Positions 36,835 through 51,539 of a stretch of DNA of 64,000 bases are shown here, one piece after another. A program made the position numbers and the translations under genes. The notes below the pieces were generated by a model. It was not told where the DNA came from. It did no database searches and saw nothing but the letters and a program-made list of their open reading frames with translations. Each line of letters begins with the position of its first letter. The stretch's first letter is position 1. The stretch spans positions 1,011,413 through 1,075,412 of the forward strand of contig VXBA01002855.1 in assembly GCA_013399895.1 (NCBI GenBank), written 5' to 3'. The stretch is from Serilophus lunatus. Its lineage: Eukaryota; Chordata; Aves; Passeriformes; Eurylaimidae.

Positions 36835-39800
36835 CTCTCACCTAGAGCAGCAAAATACCTTGTTTATTAATTACAGGCTAAAGGAAGAATTTTGTTAGAA
36901 AAACATACCAAAACTGGCAATTTGAAAAGAAGTCAAATAGCTTATTGAATAAATATCCCCACAGTAAAATGTGATTAAAGCTTAGCACAAGGCCTAACAC
37001 TGTTCCAGACAAAAAACTCCACCTTAAGGAAGAGTTCCTCCTGTTTTCTCCAAGAAAGGATTTGAGGGAGATGATGAATTTAAAAATAAGCCCCTTAACA
37101 AGAAGATCTACTGGGAATATTGCTAGGACAACAAGGTTAGCTGAAAAGAAGCAAGGCAGACAACAAGTGAGTCCAAACCTGAAGAATTTGAGAGGATGCA
37201 TGAAGCAAAGACTTTGCTTTTTAATTGCTACATTTTCTCATTAACACTACAGCAAGAAAGAGATCACTGAAATGAAATTTTCTATAGAAAGCTCTGCATT
37301 TTATGTTAAGAATATTGCCCACACATTGCCTAATTCCATAATATGATCTGAAAAGTAGCAGCAAATGTGCCTGAAACTTTTCATTTAATAAGTGGAAGGA
37401 GTTATGTAAGAAACTTCGGAGTACCAACAGGGTAAAAAGCATCACTGATTTCCATCCTTTTGTAAACCTCTGCAAGCATAAGCATCAGATTAAATGACTG
37501 GTATTACACAGACCAACCACACAGCCATCATAAAATGGAATTCATTTAAAGAGAGATTTCTGAAATAAGCAGAAGATGGGGATCTAATGGCTTACATGAT
37601 TTCTAGAATGGGCTAGCAGAGCTGAGAAATACTGAAGAATTCCAGTGAGCAAACATGAGCTTAATTTTACATTCCATTGAAAACACCTCACACATGCACA
37701 CTGCTTGGTATCCATCCATTTATGTTATAGCAATTACTTCTATAATTTCAGAAAATAAGAGAAAGTAGGGAAATAAATAACCTCTTACAGCCACATGACA
37801 TTACTGAGTTTGATTGAATACAAGTTAACGATTACCTTTACTTGGACTCTTACTGGTAATATTTCTGCTTCAGCCTCAAATACAGATTTAGAAACCATTC
37901 ATACTGCTAAATATCATTGTCTCACTTTCAGGGAACTCAACATGCCTCAAATATCTAAATTTTGGCCCTTTCTGGAAAAGATTTTTCCAGAAATATTTTC
38001 TTCAGGAAAAAAAAAAAGAACAAACAGCTTGTTCTAAACACAGGACAATTTCCTTCTGTATAATATTGGTAATTCACGTAACCTGGCAAGACATGCTTTT
38101 AGGTATTGAAGGGTAGCTATCAGCTGCTAGATAAGCTCATCCATGAACTTCTACATGTTTGGCTTTATCCTCATTGATCTCTCGTCTATTTTTTTCAGTT
38201 TCATGAAGAAAACCCAGACATCCTTCGTATCATTGTATCTGCACCTTCTACCCCAGCCCAAGGGCATGAGATAGCAACAGCACCACCAGAATCCTCTGAC
38301 AAGCACAAAAAAACCCCTTTCCTCATCCCAACACTCTCCAGCTCAGTTGCCACATAGGAACAGGGAAGAACGTAGGCTACACCACTTTGACTGCAGGGAT
38401 GAATGAACACTATTTTGTTCATGTACACCACACTTGGAACAAACTTAAAACAAAAGCAACAAAAACATCCCAAGAATTTTGTTAGCTTTTCTTGATGATA
38501 TAAATTTTTCCCCCTTCTTCTTAGGGCAACTTAGTATTTCTCTAGCTTGGTAAAATATTTTGTCGGATGAAAAATATAAATTATATTGCATGATATATGT
38601 ATAACACAAAAATTACTTAGAACAAAACACCAAATTTAAGGCATTCTTAGTCAATTGTGCAGTATACAAATTAGCCCTCCATATAAAGAAGAAACTTAGC
38701 AAATGCAACACTCCAGAAGCCTTCTGGTATTACAATTATTTTTCTTACATAGAATTAACTCCAATTGCAGTGATGCACAATCCTGTGACTGAGGAAATTA
38801 CATTCTCAGACTTCCATCAATTTTAAAATTTTGTTTGTAGCTTAACACAATGACAAACCTCTCACAAAGGATTTGATACCAATATGATGTGACACAATTG
38901 AACCAAACCTTAATTTCACTCACAGTAAGAAATCACAGGATTAAGTAACACTGTGCAGTCTTTTAGAAAAGTTTATTGCTTCCAGATGGATGCAAGTTTC
39001 CTTTCAGCATTGATTGTCTCTTCTGTACACAGGGTGCCAACGTTATTATAAATATAGACAAAAGCAGTTATATAGATAAATTATTAAAATATTGACACAA
39101 AACAGCTCATACAATACTGCCTCTTTCCACAAAGTAAGGACAGCTACATTAGTGTGCTGTCTGTATCACAAATGCTCAATAGAAAACATGTGAGCCCACA
39201 TTAGAAATTACAACCCCTATATGAACAAGCACAAATTTACAAGGTATCCATAAAATGATTTCTAGTTCCAACTGCGTGCTCTTTGCCCCATGTTGTGTAG
39301 TGCCATGTGTTTCCCTGCATGGGGCACACTACCAAGATGTCCACCTGTGCCCATGTTTCTGTGCAGCAAGCTAAGTGTACACTTACTTCAGTCAGCAGCA
39401 GAACTGGGGAATACACACCACAACACACTCATGTCCAACTAAAATTATAAGGGATAAAAATCTTGAGGCTAATTTCAATTTCAACCCATGTAAATCAGAC
39501 ACTGATAATATGTATCAACAGGTCTACAAAATGTTCTGAAGAAAAAAAAATAATTCTAGGGAAAACCTGATTTGCCTCTGAAAAAATTATATATCATGCT
39601 ATTTTTAAAATCCAAATATACTTAAAGTTATCAGATGAAGCCATTGAGTTTTTAAAATATGTTATGTTGTTACAGTTCAGAAATTATATGAATAAATGGT
39701 TCTGAGTCATTTAAAAAATTATTTGAAATTTTCATGAGATTCTCAAAAATTGAGAAATCTCCATTTTGATTTGTGAAATAACCAGTGCATAAAGTAGAAT

Positions 39801-42800
39801 AAGTTAATGCATTTTAGAGAATATGCAGAACTCATAAAATGTTTTATGAATAAAATGTCAACATTAAGTACCATGAAATTCAAAATTAGCCATCAGCACA
39901 GAAATAATTCTCACTTTTACAGTAAGCTACACCAGTACACTAAGTTATATACAAAAACCTACTCATTTTCTGACATGCGTAACAACTGCTTAAAACAGAG
40001 CCACACATCAAAAAAACACCAACAAAAAACCCACCCCAAAATGTTCCACAATGTGTGCTTTGCATCCTGGCATGCACCAGGAACTTTATACAAGCAGTCT
40101 CCTATTTTAAGCAACTTCTTTGACATCCCCCCTTTGACATCTCTTGACTCCAGGTTGGTAACTGCACCTACACAGCACAATTACGTATCTATTGCTAATC
40201 CTGGTACTAAAATCAAACAGAAAGACTATTGAGCAAGACATCAAACAAACCAACCAACCAGTTTCTGATGAATTTTCACGGTTGGATAAACACATGTCAG
40301 ATGATGAAGTTGCACTTCAAACCTCCCCTAATACATACAAATTTTTGCTGCCCCTCACTCTTAACTGCTGGCATTTACATCAAATGGACACAGGGGTAAA
40401 TCCTGTGAGGTGGAAGTCCATGTCATACCTGCAGATCCTAGGAATTCTACTCACAGCATAGAGATTCTGCATATGGCTGCAGGATCAGAGAGCAATTCAT
40501 ATTCAAAGCTCTCAGTCAAAGCACTTAAGAGATGTACCTTAAACTCTCCAATGTGCATTTTTACAGTACATGTGTCATTGTTACTATCCTATGTAAATTT
40601 TCCTCTATCACAGTATTAAACCTGTTTTGCCCATTTAAAAGTACTTTGTGTGCATATCCAGCTGCACATTACAAATCATACAATAGGCTTTGAGTTAGCT
40701 TCAAAGCGATTCAGAGCAAGCAAGTTATCACCACCTGTGTTCAAGAAATAATTAGTATTGATACCTGGGCACACATCTGTAAGCCACTGACACAGCAAAT
40801 GGAAATTCATGCTTTACATTGAGGGTTGTCTTTCATGAACATCAGAAATCTTCCCAAATGTATTTATGGAAAAATGCCAGCTAAGCATATTGAAGCTACA
40901 CTTTTCCCTCATTTTCAGGTTGATCAAACTAAATGGTTTGCAATGTCTCAGACTCTTAGCCTATACAAGCTTAGCTATTTTTTTAATTTAACTTCCCTTC
41001 TCCACGATAAAAATAAAAAGTAACCCAAAACTACATTAATTATACACATTCATATGAGCAACATTTTCAAGGGGATTATGTCTCAGAAATTTAGGGTTCC
41101 TGTACAGTCTGCTACTGGATCATAGTTCTGAACACCATTTAATAAAATTAACCTCTTAATATTTTGTCAGGCAAAGAACATATATTCTTTAACAGTATTC
41201 TTTAAACAGTACTGTTCCACTAATAAAAATAAGTACGTTGTAAATGAAAGGCCAGGCAAACTGAAGTTCAAATTCTATCATGAAATCTTGTCTAATATTG
41301 CAAACAGAGATGGAAATACAGACTAGTGATGTTGTACTTTTTCTCAAAAGATCATTTAAATATAATTTAACCGCTTCCTGGTACGTAAGACCAGCAAAAC
41401 CAGGACAGAGCACGTGTCCATCTGTCCCAGTATCTTGTATCAAACCACAGCCATAAGCAGATGCTAAGAGAAGAGAAGGAATAAAGGAAGCATTTATTCT
41501 GTTTTCCACTAGTACTTTTCCATTCCCCACCTGTTTTCATTTGGGACACCCTGAATTAACTGTGGTTTCTACAAATTTAACAGCACTCAAATGAGGCCTT
41601 CCAGCTCAAGCTGAATCCACATAATTTTTTAGCATTAACATCTTTTGGCAGTAGGTTCTGCTGTTCTCTTACCTGTTTCGTTTTAAGCCTGGTTGTTCTT
41701 AACCTTATTAAATGCACCGTATTTCTTATGCTGGGAAACAGAAAGCCATCGCCACCCAGTTTGTCCAGGACTCATCTCAACCACCTTCCTTTTAGAATGA
41801 GAAGTGACACACTAGTCCATCACTCATGCTGGAGTCATTCAGCACCTCCAGTCACTGCCACTCCCTGAACCTTCTCATCTTTGCTGAGAACACCAGAACT
41901 GCACAGAGTGTTCAAGATGTGGTTAAATAACTGCGGGTTTATAGAGCATACAAACATCTGTTTTAGTCCCTATTTATGTTCTAATTACCCTTAACATAAT
42001 AATCCTAACAACTGTTTAAGTGACAGATGACATTTTCCACATGATAAACCTATGATCATACACATTAGGAATGGTATAGCTACAGCTCCTGATCTTTATT
42101 CCAAGCTGATAGCATTCAAATAGGATGTCAATACATTACACTATACTTAATTAAACCAACTCTTTTGCTCGCTGTCCCATTGCCTAGTCAAAACTGCCAT
42201 GTCTCTGAAATATATGTAAACAACATTGTAAGTTCAGTACTGAATTTGTGTGTACCTTCCCCAAATGTTTTATGGAAACAAGTGAGACCTAGGGACAACA
42301 TCTCAAAACCACTACCTGCTTGTTTCCATCATATTTAAAATAATTAACTCCTCGACAAATGCAAATCGGGAGGGGAATAAAAAACCCCCAAACTTTCTTA
42401 TTTAATTTTTGTTTGTACTATTGTTAAAAAAAGAAACAATCTTTTTTCTGCTAAGCATTGTTTTCCAAACCAGTTCTGGTTAGTACTAGCCTTGTTTAAC
42501 AAGTGTGTTGCAGTCAAGTCAAGAAACACTACATTTCAGTACATGAAATACTCAGAGGCATTCCGTTTCCTTTATTCAAAACAATATGAAGTTAGAAACA
42601 GGCATCTATACTCAATCTTCTCCCATTCATGGTAACATAACAATTCATTTAAGTTTACCTTAGAATGTGTCAACTGCAGAATTTACTGAATGAAACCACA
42701 AACCTGTTCAGAGTTTGAAGTCAACGTGAGTTACCACCATCTACAGCCAACTCTTAAGTGTATTACCTACTGGCACTATGATAGTTTTGATTCCTAGCTA

Positions 42801-45800
42801 ACCACCTCACTCCAGGTTAAATTATGTAGATGTGACAGAGCAGGCCTTTGGGAAACCCAAAACCAACCAAGTGTGAAATCTTTCAGCATCTTTCTTGACA
42901 GAGCTATTTGACAAGTCTCTAAAAGACCATGCAACAAACAGCATAGCAGGGAGAGGACTTGGACAGGAGCAACCTCATTTTGAATCATCTTCAGAACAGT
43001 CAACAGATCAGCCAGGCACAGATGTGCTATTTTCACACAGAAAGCCAGCAAGTTACCTTCATATTTTTTCTATTTACTCTTAGCCCTTTATTTACAAGAA
43101 TTTTCACTAATTAGAATTACATAGACTTTTTTTAAAAATAATTTACATACATTATTTTTAAGTGAGAATACTTATTTCTACCATGCTGTACTAAAACAAC
43201 ACAGAAAAATATAAATACAAGATAATTTTTAAACTTCTGCCAAATGGGGGGGTGGGGTAATATAACAATGAACATTTAATTACTCAAACTCAGAACAGTA
43301 TCTGCAAAACAGCATTATATTTAGTCGCATTTATTGCTGTTGCCTTTACCTTAATCATTTATATGTCAAATTTTGTTTTTCCAAGTCTGTCTGCACTGTG
43401 TAAAGATCTGTTTCCAGGATACATATAACTGTGCAGTACATAACATCTGTTGCTTTGCATTTTCAGAGCCTCACAAAGCATACTTACCTATACTCACTGG
43501 AGTGTATGGACTGACAGAATAGATATATTGTCACAGTTCAAATAAGCCGACAACTGTAGCAACTATTCTGTACTGAAACGCATCTAAACTACCATCTGAC
43601 ATCACTTACACAGGCAAAAGCCAGGAAATTCAGAGTTCAGCACTGAATTCTGTTAATGAACTGACCATTTGTTTCAACTTGCAACACACAGGCAAGAAGT
43701 AGCCACATGCTAGATTAGAGAACCGAGCTAAACCAAGTTATTGAACATTTTTTGTCAGTGATTTATATATTCCTATAAAAATAAGTAAGAAGTTAGGGAA
43801 GGATAAAGCTGCACCAGATCTTAAACATAAGAAGTAGAATTGTTTTTCATCAAATCCCTCATAGGCAGGCTACCAGACATCAAGGCTCACACAAAAATTC
43901 AGGCCTACAATTTCAACTTCTTTTATAACACCTGGCTCCACTGTTCAAAGGGTTACGTGCTCTTCAACTATAAGGGAGAACGGTTCCTAAATGCCAAGAG
44001 TTCCAAAACTTCTTCCCTAGTGCAACAGTTTGAGAAATAACATCCACACCCTTACTCTGCAGACAAAAGTATTTTTAAAACACCTAAACAGTTAGAAGGA
44101 CATTCTAATCATCTATTTCAAGTCAGTAGTTTAAAAAAATATACTTAAATGCCATTTTAAAAGGTTAATTTAACAACTTCAGAGTTACACTCAACTCAGC
44201 AGTACATCAGAAAATGGTGAAACAATTAGCTCAAAAAATTGACAGTTACTGGCTATGAGACAGGAATCAGTTTAGAAAAGGATCCTAGTAAAGCACAGTC
44301 CCATAGCAGTCACAGCACTAAATGACAAAAAGGTCAAATTTTGAAAGGAAACAGCAGATACCACCACAAAACTAGCAGATGTTCCTAAAGGATCATCTGT
44401 ACAAAAACATAAGCATATGTGAGAGAAATCCAACACTATCACGAAATCAGTTGGTGTCTAACATAATAGCAGTTCCTTATGGCAATATGGCAATACATGT
44501 ATCAGATACCCAACACATTATGGTTTTTTGTCTGCACATACTGTTACAACATAAGTCATAAAAACCAGGACCACTGATTTCCTTGAAAACATTAGTTCAA
44601 TAACCCATTTATGTAAAGGCACAGAGACTACTCAGGTTATGTTCTCAGGTTTTCAGCCATTTAAGCTTTTTTATAAATTGTCTTAGTAGGATAAAAATAT
44701 TTTTAGAGTATTGCATGTTTTAGAGTAAACACTTCCTTCTAAAGGCAGTGCATAATATAGTTGGATGAAACAGCAATCAAAAAGGGATTTCTTCTATTCA
44801 ATACCTATTTGTTTGGTTTTTGCATAATTGCAACAGCATCTATTATTTACCTGCTGTTTTTGTAGCATACATAGTTAACAAGATATTTACAAAGAAAGGA
44901 AAATTGTTTATCTGTGTTTTTATATTGACTCCAACAAGAGCAGATGACAGACTTTCTTCCTTTAATTTTATTTCTCTTTTGCAACTTTAAAATAAAAAAA
45001 GAATTGCCTTACTCTAGTATGTCTTTTGCCAAGACAACAAAATAAGAAAATAGAAATCAGAATATGATATTCTTTTATTAGCATGAACAGTTACAACTAT
45101 GGAAGCAAGCTTATGTTGATTTTCCATAGCAGAGGACTACATCAGGCACCATGATCCCCACAACTATCCCACACAAGGTGCTACAGAATCACATCCTTCA
45201 CAGCCTAAGGAGACAAACAGCCATAGTGAAAAAAAAAAAAAACAAAAAACAGGCAGCAGCCTCAAACTTGGAGTGGCCAAGCTATTCATCAAATTTTGTG
45301 TTAGTTTCCTGTAGACATAACCAAAAAAAAAGGAAAAGATATTGGGAATTATGTAGCACGGCTTCCAAATGTAAGGGATTGCCTGAAAAAAATTCACACA
45401 TTTTCCAATAAACTGCACTTGAAAGTCAAGAAAAGTTGGCAATATTTGATCCAATAGAAAAGATATAAAGGCACATAACAGAGGGATACAAACTCAGGGA
45501 TGGTAGAGCAAAATGACAAATGGAGAAAGAATACAACAGCATTTGATCTAAAAGAGGGGTTGAAATACTGGGATTTCTCAAGGACCAAAGAACAGGACAA
45601 TTAAGAAACTGAGATATGAGATTTTTGCTTAGATAAGGGATTTGACTAAATAATCTTTTTGATGATTTTAAAATAACATCAGTTTACACTGAGAAGGGGA
45701 CTCAGTCTCACAGCACTATTGTGGACATGAAAATATCACAGGCATGGACACCAAATACTGGTTACCATACCAACTTTTTTTTTAATACACACTTTTGGAT

Positions 45801-48800
45801 CCTCTCCATCACGCTATATAAGCAAGACCATCAACTGACCCTCACACACCTTTGCACAGAAAGCACAGTCAAGAGTTGTCAATTATTCTATGAACAGGAA
45901 AATTACAGAACTTCAGTTAACTTTTTTTAAAACAAATTTGCATCCTACCTCTCTTTACCTCATCAATTATGCCTCCTCTGACTCTCCAGAGATTTCTCTA
46001 CCCTGTACCACACACTTCTCACTCTACAGCATCACCCTGCATGTCTTCCTATCTGCCCAGCCACAGCTTCAGTGTTCCTTCCATTCACTCATATCCCTCT
46101 CCACAGATCCCACAAATCCCTCCCACGTCCATATGGCACTGCACCAAAACCTTTACACTTCCATAATCTATCAGCTCACCCCCACCATAGTGTTCTCAAT
46201 TGCCCCTTGATTCCCACCTATCTTTCCTCCATGAGCCTGCTCAGCAGCCAAAAACCAGCCCCAACCACGTCTGGCTCATTACTGCTGAGCCAACTGCCTG
46301 ATGATGCATAATGTGACAAGTACCCAGCCAGCCACCATCTCCACTCCCCAGGCAGGCAGAGGAGAGGAATAAAGCAGAACACTGCCTTACCCATTGTAAC
46401 ACGACACAGCAAGACCAAATTATTACACAGTGCAACAGCAGAAACAAAGAAAAAAAACCAACCACAAAACCAAACTCCAACATCCTCCGGCAAGCCTAAA
46501 ACTTGCTGATTTATGGCCTACAACAGCTTTAAGATAACACAAACTACAATATCATCAACAGAAAGTTTTGCATTAAAAAGGCCACCAAGAAGGGTTATTT
46601 TCTGTGAAAGTTAAACCCTGTTATTTCAAATTCACGTAGCATCAGAATCCAACTCGCTAACATGTGAGGTGTTTAACGTGTATGTAACACACACACAAAC
46701 ACAATTTGCACGTCCTAGCATAGAACCTTATTTCTGGAACAAGGATTTAAATATCTGTTCTCTCTCTCTGAAGGCAGAGAATTAAAGTGCATAGAAAAGC
46801 CTGTATTGGATAGTCAGGGTATGCTAATCCCCTTCAACATGAGCAGAGAGGTGCATAAACGTGTGAAATACAAGAAAAACCAGAATTCATGAAACAACCT
46901 AAGTTGTTCCACGAATTCATGAACTACTCTTCTGACAAAGGATAAAGAACACATACAGTTAAGACATTGCACTTAAAAGTCCCCTGAAATAAAGAACAAA
47001 TTTTAAGAGACCTTTAATTAGTATATCCCATTTCCATACATAGTTTTCATTTTCCACAATAAGTTGTAAATTAATAAATTATTTTGCAGTTTCATGCAGC
47101 ATTTATCTAAAATTATTTTATGGATTTCCTGCAAAGACATTTGAGTGCCTTATAAAGTCAGATACCATGGGATTGTTTAAAACTGCGTGCTTCCTTCAGT
47201 TTAAAGCCACATATTAATGTGACACCTGAGCATCTCATGCTCAGATACACTGTATCATTTATTTTTGTGCCTCTTCCTTAAAGACAGTTTTTCTGTTTGG
47301 ACAATAGATATGCCATTCAGAGAAATTTTCTTCTCTACATGTCAAAAGTAGAACCAAAAGCTTTAAATTTGGTCTACATGGAACCTCAGTAATTCACATT
47401 TTGTAACAGTCAGTTTCCATTTCCATTATTCCTGACTGACTGATAGACTGACAGATGTCTTACTTTAGAGATCCCAAACAGACCATTGGTATCTATTTCA
47501 GCCACATCTGTTCCTAAATAGCCTTGGCAAGAGGCCACTATGCACTCAGAATTAATTTTAAGTCCTTTATTGCTGACTCTTTCACTGTTGAAACACATCA
47601 GTGATTTTTTTTCCTTACTGTTGCACTTATATAGAATCTATACTTTAGATGAATATCAATATAGTATACTACACATAAGAATAGTATACTTAAACAATAC
47701 ATTCATTTTTTTTACTTCATTGTGAAAATACATATTAATGACCTTTTTAATTCATTATCAAGTATATATTCAATATTACATTCACCTCTGGATTGCTCCA
47801 GAGATCTTATTTTCTTATTGGTCAGTTAACTTAGAAATTACGTTCAATTACTTACATTTAAAAAGCAAGTTTTATATAAATTACCACTCTTTTTATCCAC
47901 ATGGTCAGTCCAGCCTGCAAGCTGTCAGTCTGAGAGAATAACTTCATTTACCCTTCAGTGTAGTACCCTACACACACACAAGAAATTACCCTTATAAAGC
48001 TTTTCATAATGACCAAAAGCCTCCAGGCTTCACATATTGATAAATCACTGAGCAAGAGACAGCCTTGTTACACTTCCTACCTGACAGAAATCTGCTGAAA
48101 AACTGGAATTACTTTTAATCAGGAAACTCTGTAGCAATTTTTAAAAACATACTGAAGACTTAAAAAAAAATTATCAGGATTAAAGTTCTCAATCAATTGT
48201 AAAAAACAAACATACATAAAGAGGATTTGACACTATTTGTATTGAGACTGTTCTAAAACACAAACTATTCCCACATCCACTGTTGCTAATCCCCTACATT
48301 TCATTAGCTTTTAAACTTTAGCCACACGTACACAAAAAATCCGTTCTGAGCATTTGTCCTTAAATGTAAAATTTTTTTTTTCCATCATTCAGCATTTCAG
48401 GGAGGGCAGCTGAGCCATGCCTCACACTGTCCCCATTCCCACTTGACACATTCACTCCCCCAGGCTCCCCACCCCTTTGCCTGCCCAGGCCTAACTTCTG
48501 CCCAAATCTTTGTTACAATAAAGAACACACAAAATTCATGATGGGTCACGCTTATTTGAAAGGGAAGAAGACTTTGCTGTAGAGTGAACAATAAAGGAAA
48601 CGATCAAAAACCATCAGCAAGTACAGGTAGCCAAAAACCTCCAGGAGACAGAAGCTGCAGAAATCAAAGACAGGGTACAGAAGGGAGTCGTCCTGATAAC
48701 CACACACCCCAAAGCCCCACAGGAACAGTGCTGTGGGGCAGAACTATGCACACATCAGTGAGATATGATGGGGCCCAGGCACAGCAGATGTCACCTGCTT

Positions 48801-51539
48801 GGGCACTTTGAGCTGGAGCTTTAAGATCCATTTAGAAGCTGAAGAAGCCAAGACCACACAAACTGCCACATGTAAGAACCTACAATCGGAACTGCAGAAC
48901 TGTGGATGACAAACAATGACTTCAGCAAGACAGGAATACATTTGGAGAGCTCTCAGGAATGGGAGGTTAGGAAAAAGGGAAGAAATAGACTACCTGGTAG
49001 CTCTATGATCTTGACATACTGGAGCAACTGCCACAGAAGAAAGGTATTTCCCTAAAATAGGAAGAATTACTACACACAAGTCCAAGAAGGAGACATTTAG
49101 CATCACTGGCAAAGTGCTAAGTCCTGACTTGACCTCTTAAAGCCTAAGGCAAACTACATTATGAAGCTTTCCATTTGGAGAAAGTATGCATAAGCCAAAT
49201 CCCAATGGAAAGACTTGTCCAGACAGCCATTAACCAGCTCCAAATGCTGCTCTGCTGGACTCAGGAATGAGACCCTAACACAGATAGCTCCTCCCAGCAC
49301 CAGTACAGACCCCACACTTACAACATCCCAGAGTAATTCCTACTGGGATTCAAGAATGAGGGACAGAAGAAAACCTCCTAGCTCCAAAATCCATATTTGA
49401 CTGCTGCAACTGCAGAGGTAAAACCACTCTGACTTACTGTATCCAAGACACAAGTTAACACAGACAAGATTTCTGGTGAATTCATCCCTCTGAGAGCAAA
49501 AAGCCCCACATGGTGAAATCTCCAGTTCCTACTCAGCTCACCTGCAGTCACAGTCATAGAGCCATGCTGGCCCAAGGGAATGAGTCACAAGTATGCTCAG
49601 GAATGCTGCTCCTGTAAAATGTTGTGTTCCCATCACAAATGGGACAGAAGGATAGAAAGGTCTCAGAAACAACCTAATAATTTGCCTTTCACAATTATTT
49701 CATTCTCCAAGAGATCCCGAAACAGCAGCAGATGACATAATTGTGGCATCTACGGCAACAGAGAAACTGAAAAACCCTTTATGTTCAGTGAGAGTACTCA
49801 ATATTTAAGAATTTGAAAATCCTACAGTAAAAATTCATAATCTACCACAGACTCCAAGAAAAAACTGGCATTTGAAAGACACCACTGCTCCCTTTTCCAC
49901 CAAAGCTAGTAAAGAAATAGGGCATTAAGAGCCCCTCACACCTCAAAATATTCGGCAGCTCAATGTTACATAGTACAAAAGCAAACTGTCAGAGAAAGTA
50001 TCAGCAAATATTTAATACATGTGCTGTAAAAGCCCAAATCCTGATACAATTGACAGCAACTTGTCAGTGGTGCTTTCCATTAAGACTCCTGAATTTCTGT
50101 CATCTGCTATATGTGTGACTTTAAGCACTGCATGCTTCATTCGTTACCTTGCAGAAACTAAGAAAAGTTTCCAGTGTCTCTATAAGTAATTTAAAGATTA
50201 AAAGATCTCACACAAACTAGGGGCACAAATTTTTCCTGGGGGAAAACAAACAAACAAAACCACACAAACAAACCAAAGACAAAATGAACACATACAAAAA
50301 AAAATCTCAAACTGTAGAATATACTCCCCCTCCCTGGAAGCATGGAGTGATATATACCAAAATTTATTCTTTCTTCTGTACCTTAAAATCCTTCACTGGT
50401 AACAACTAAAAGCCAATCACGGACCCTAGTTCCTGACATATGGCAATTCAATATACATTCAAGGAGCCAGAACATAAAGTGACAATCATATTAGACATCT
50501 ACACACAGATCTAAATAACTAATAAATCATACTACAGATCACATACACAGAGACCTGCAGTTAATCCCAAGGGGGAAGGAAGAAAGCCTACGGTATTGAG
50601 CAGCAGCATCACTAAGGCACCCAGACAGGCTCCACACAAGGCAGGACTGTGCACGTGCACCAGTACAGGGGTCATGACAAGTCAGGAGTCTGCTGAAAAG
50701 CAAGTATTTAAGTCTGAGCACAACCCTACATTAACATGGTTACACTACTCACAGGACAGGAGTCAATAGCAGTGCATGGCATCGCATTTGTTCGCTTACA
50801 GTAGCTCTGGTATCTCAACATAGTTACACAAATTGAAGTACAATGACTTCAGCTGCAAGCATGTGAGTATTTCTCTGCAGCAGCAGCAGCATGGAAAACG
50901 CTTCCACATCCCTTTCAAGCCTCTGCAGCATACAGTCTATCTTGAAAAGAGATTATCACAACACAGAAAACCTGGTATGTAAAAGAAACTTTTTTTCTCT
51001 CTCTGCTGAATTTATGGCTATTGGATCTTGCCCATATGAAGTTTTAAGGTCTGCTCTTTACTAAGATAAACCTGGTATTTTAAGCCTGCACAAGGTAACT
51101 GTGCCATAAAAGAAGGCAAATATGCAGTCTGGAAACTGCATTCCTGAATAGAACTTCAATTTCTCCACACTGGGAGGTCACAGAGGGAAATAAGCACCTT
51201 TAAGAGCGTGCATGCAATTTTGAAGTTAACTTTTTTTTTTTTTCCTAGAAACTTTGAAAACATAAAGTCTGTTAGGTAAGTTCAAGGAGCATTCATTTTC
51301 TTCTAGAACTTTTGTGTATAATTTGTTTCACTTGATCAAATCTCTTAACTGCAACTTATCAGTGTGTTTCTGCGTGAACAACACAGAGCAACAACGACCT
51401 GCCACAGAAGCCTCATCACAAAATGCGAGTGCATCGCACCTCCTCCATGTGCTCTACTTTATGTACCTGCCAGAGAATAAAGAGGGAAAAGCTGATGCAG
51501 CAAAAACAAAATCAAATCCTCTTACTGCTCTGCCTGGGG

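Noticed and set aside
39807..40461. Overlapping plus-strand open frames (141 and 89 codons) in CERKL intron 1
   Set aside because: Unstructured, histidine- and lysine-rich translations with no motif, best explained by chance.
41189..41530. 113-codon minus-strand open frame in CERKL intron 1
   Set aside because: Partly protein-like (CPGFAGLTYQEAVKLYLND), but no family is recognised, there are no splice sites, and the length is within chance expectation.
41690..41930. Stretch resembling avian CR1-type phrases (CAGAACTGCACAGAGTGTTC)
   Set aside because: The similarity to remembered repeat wording is too weak and short to call a mobile element by eye.
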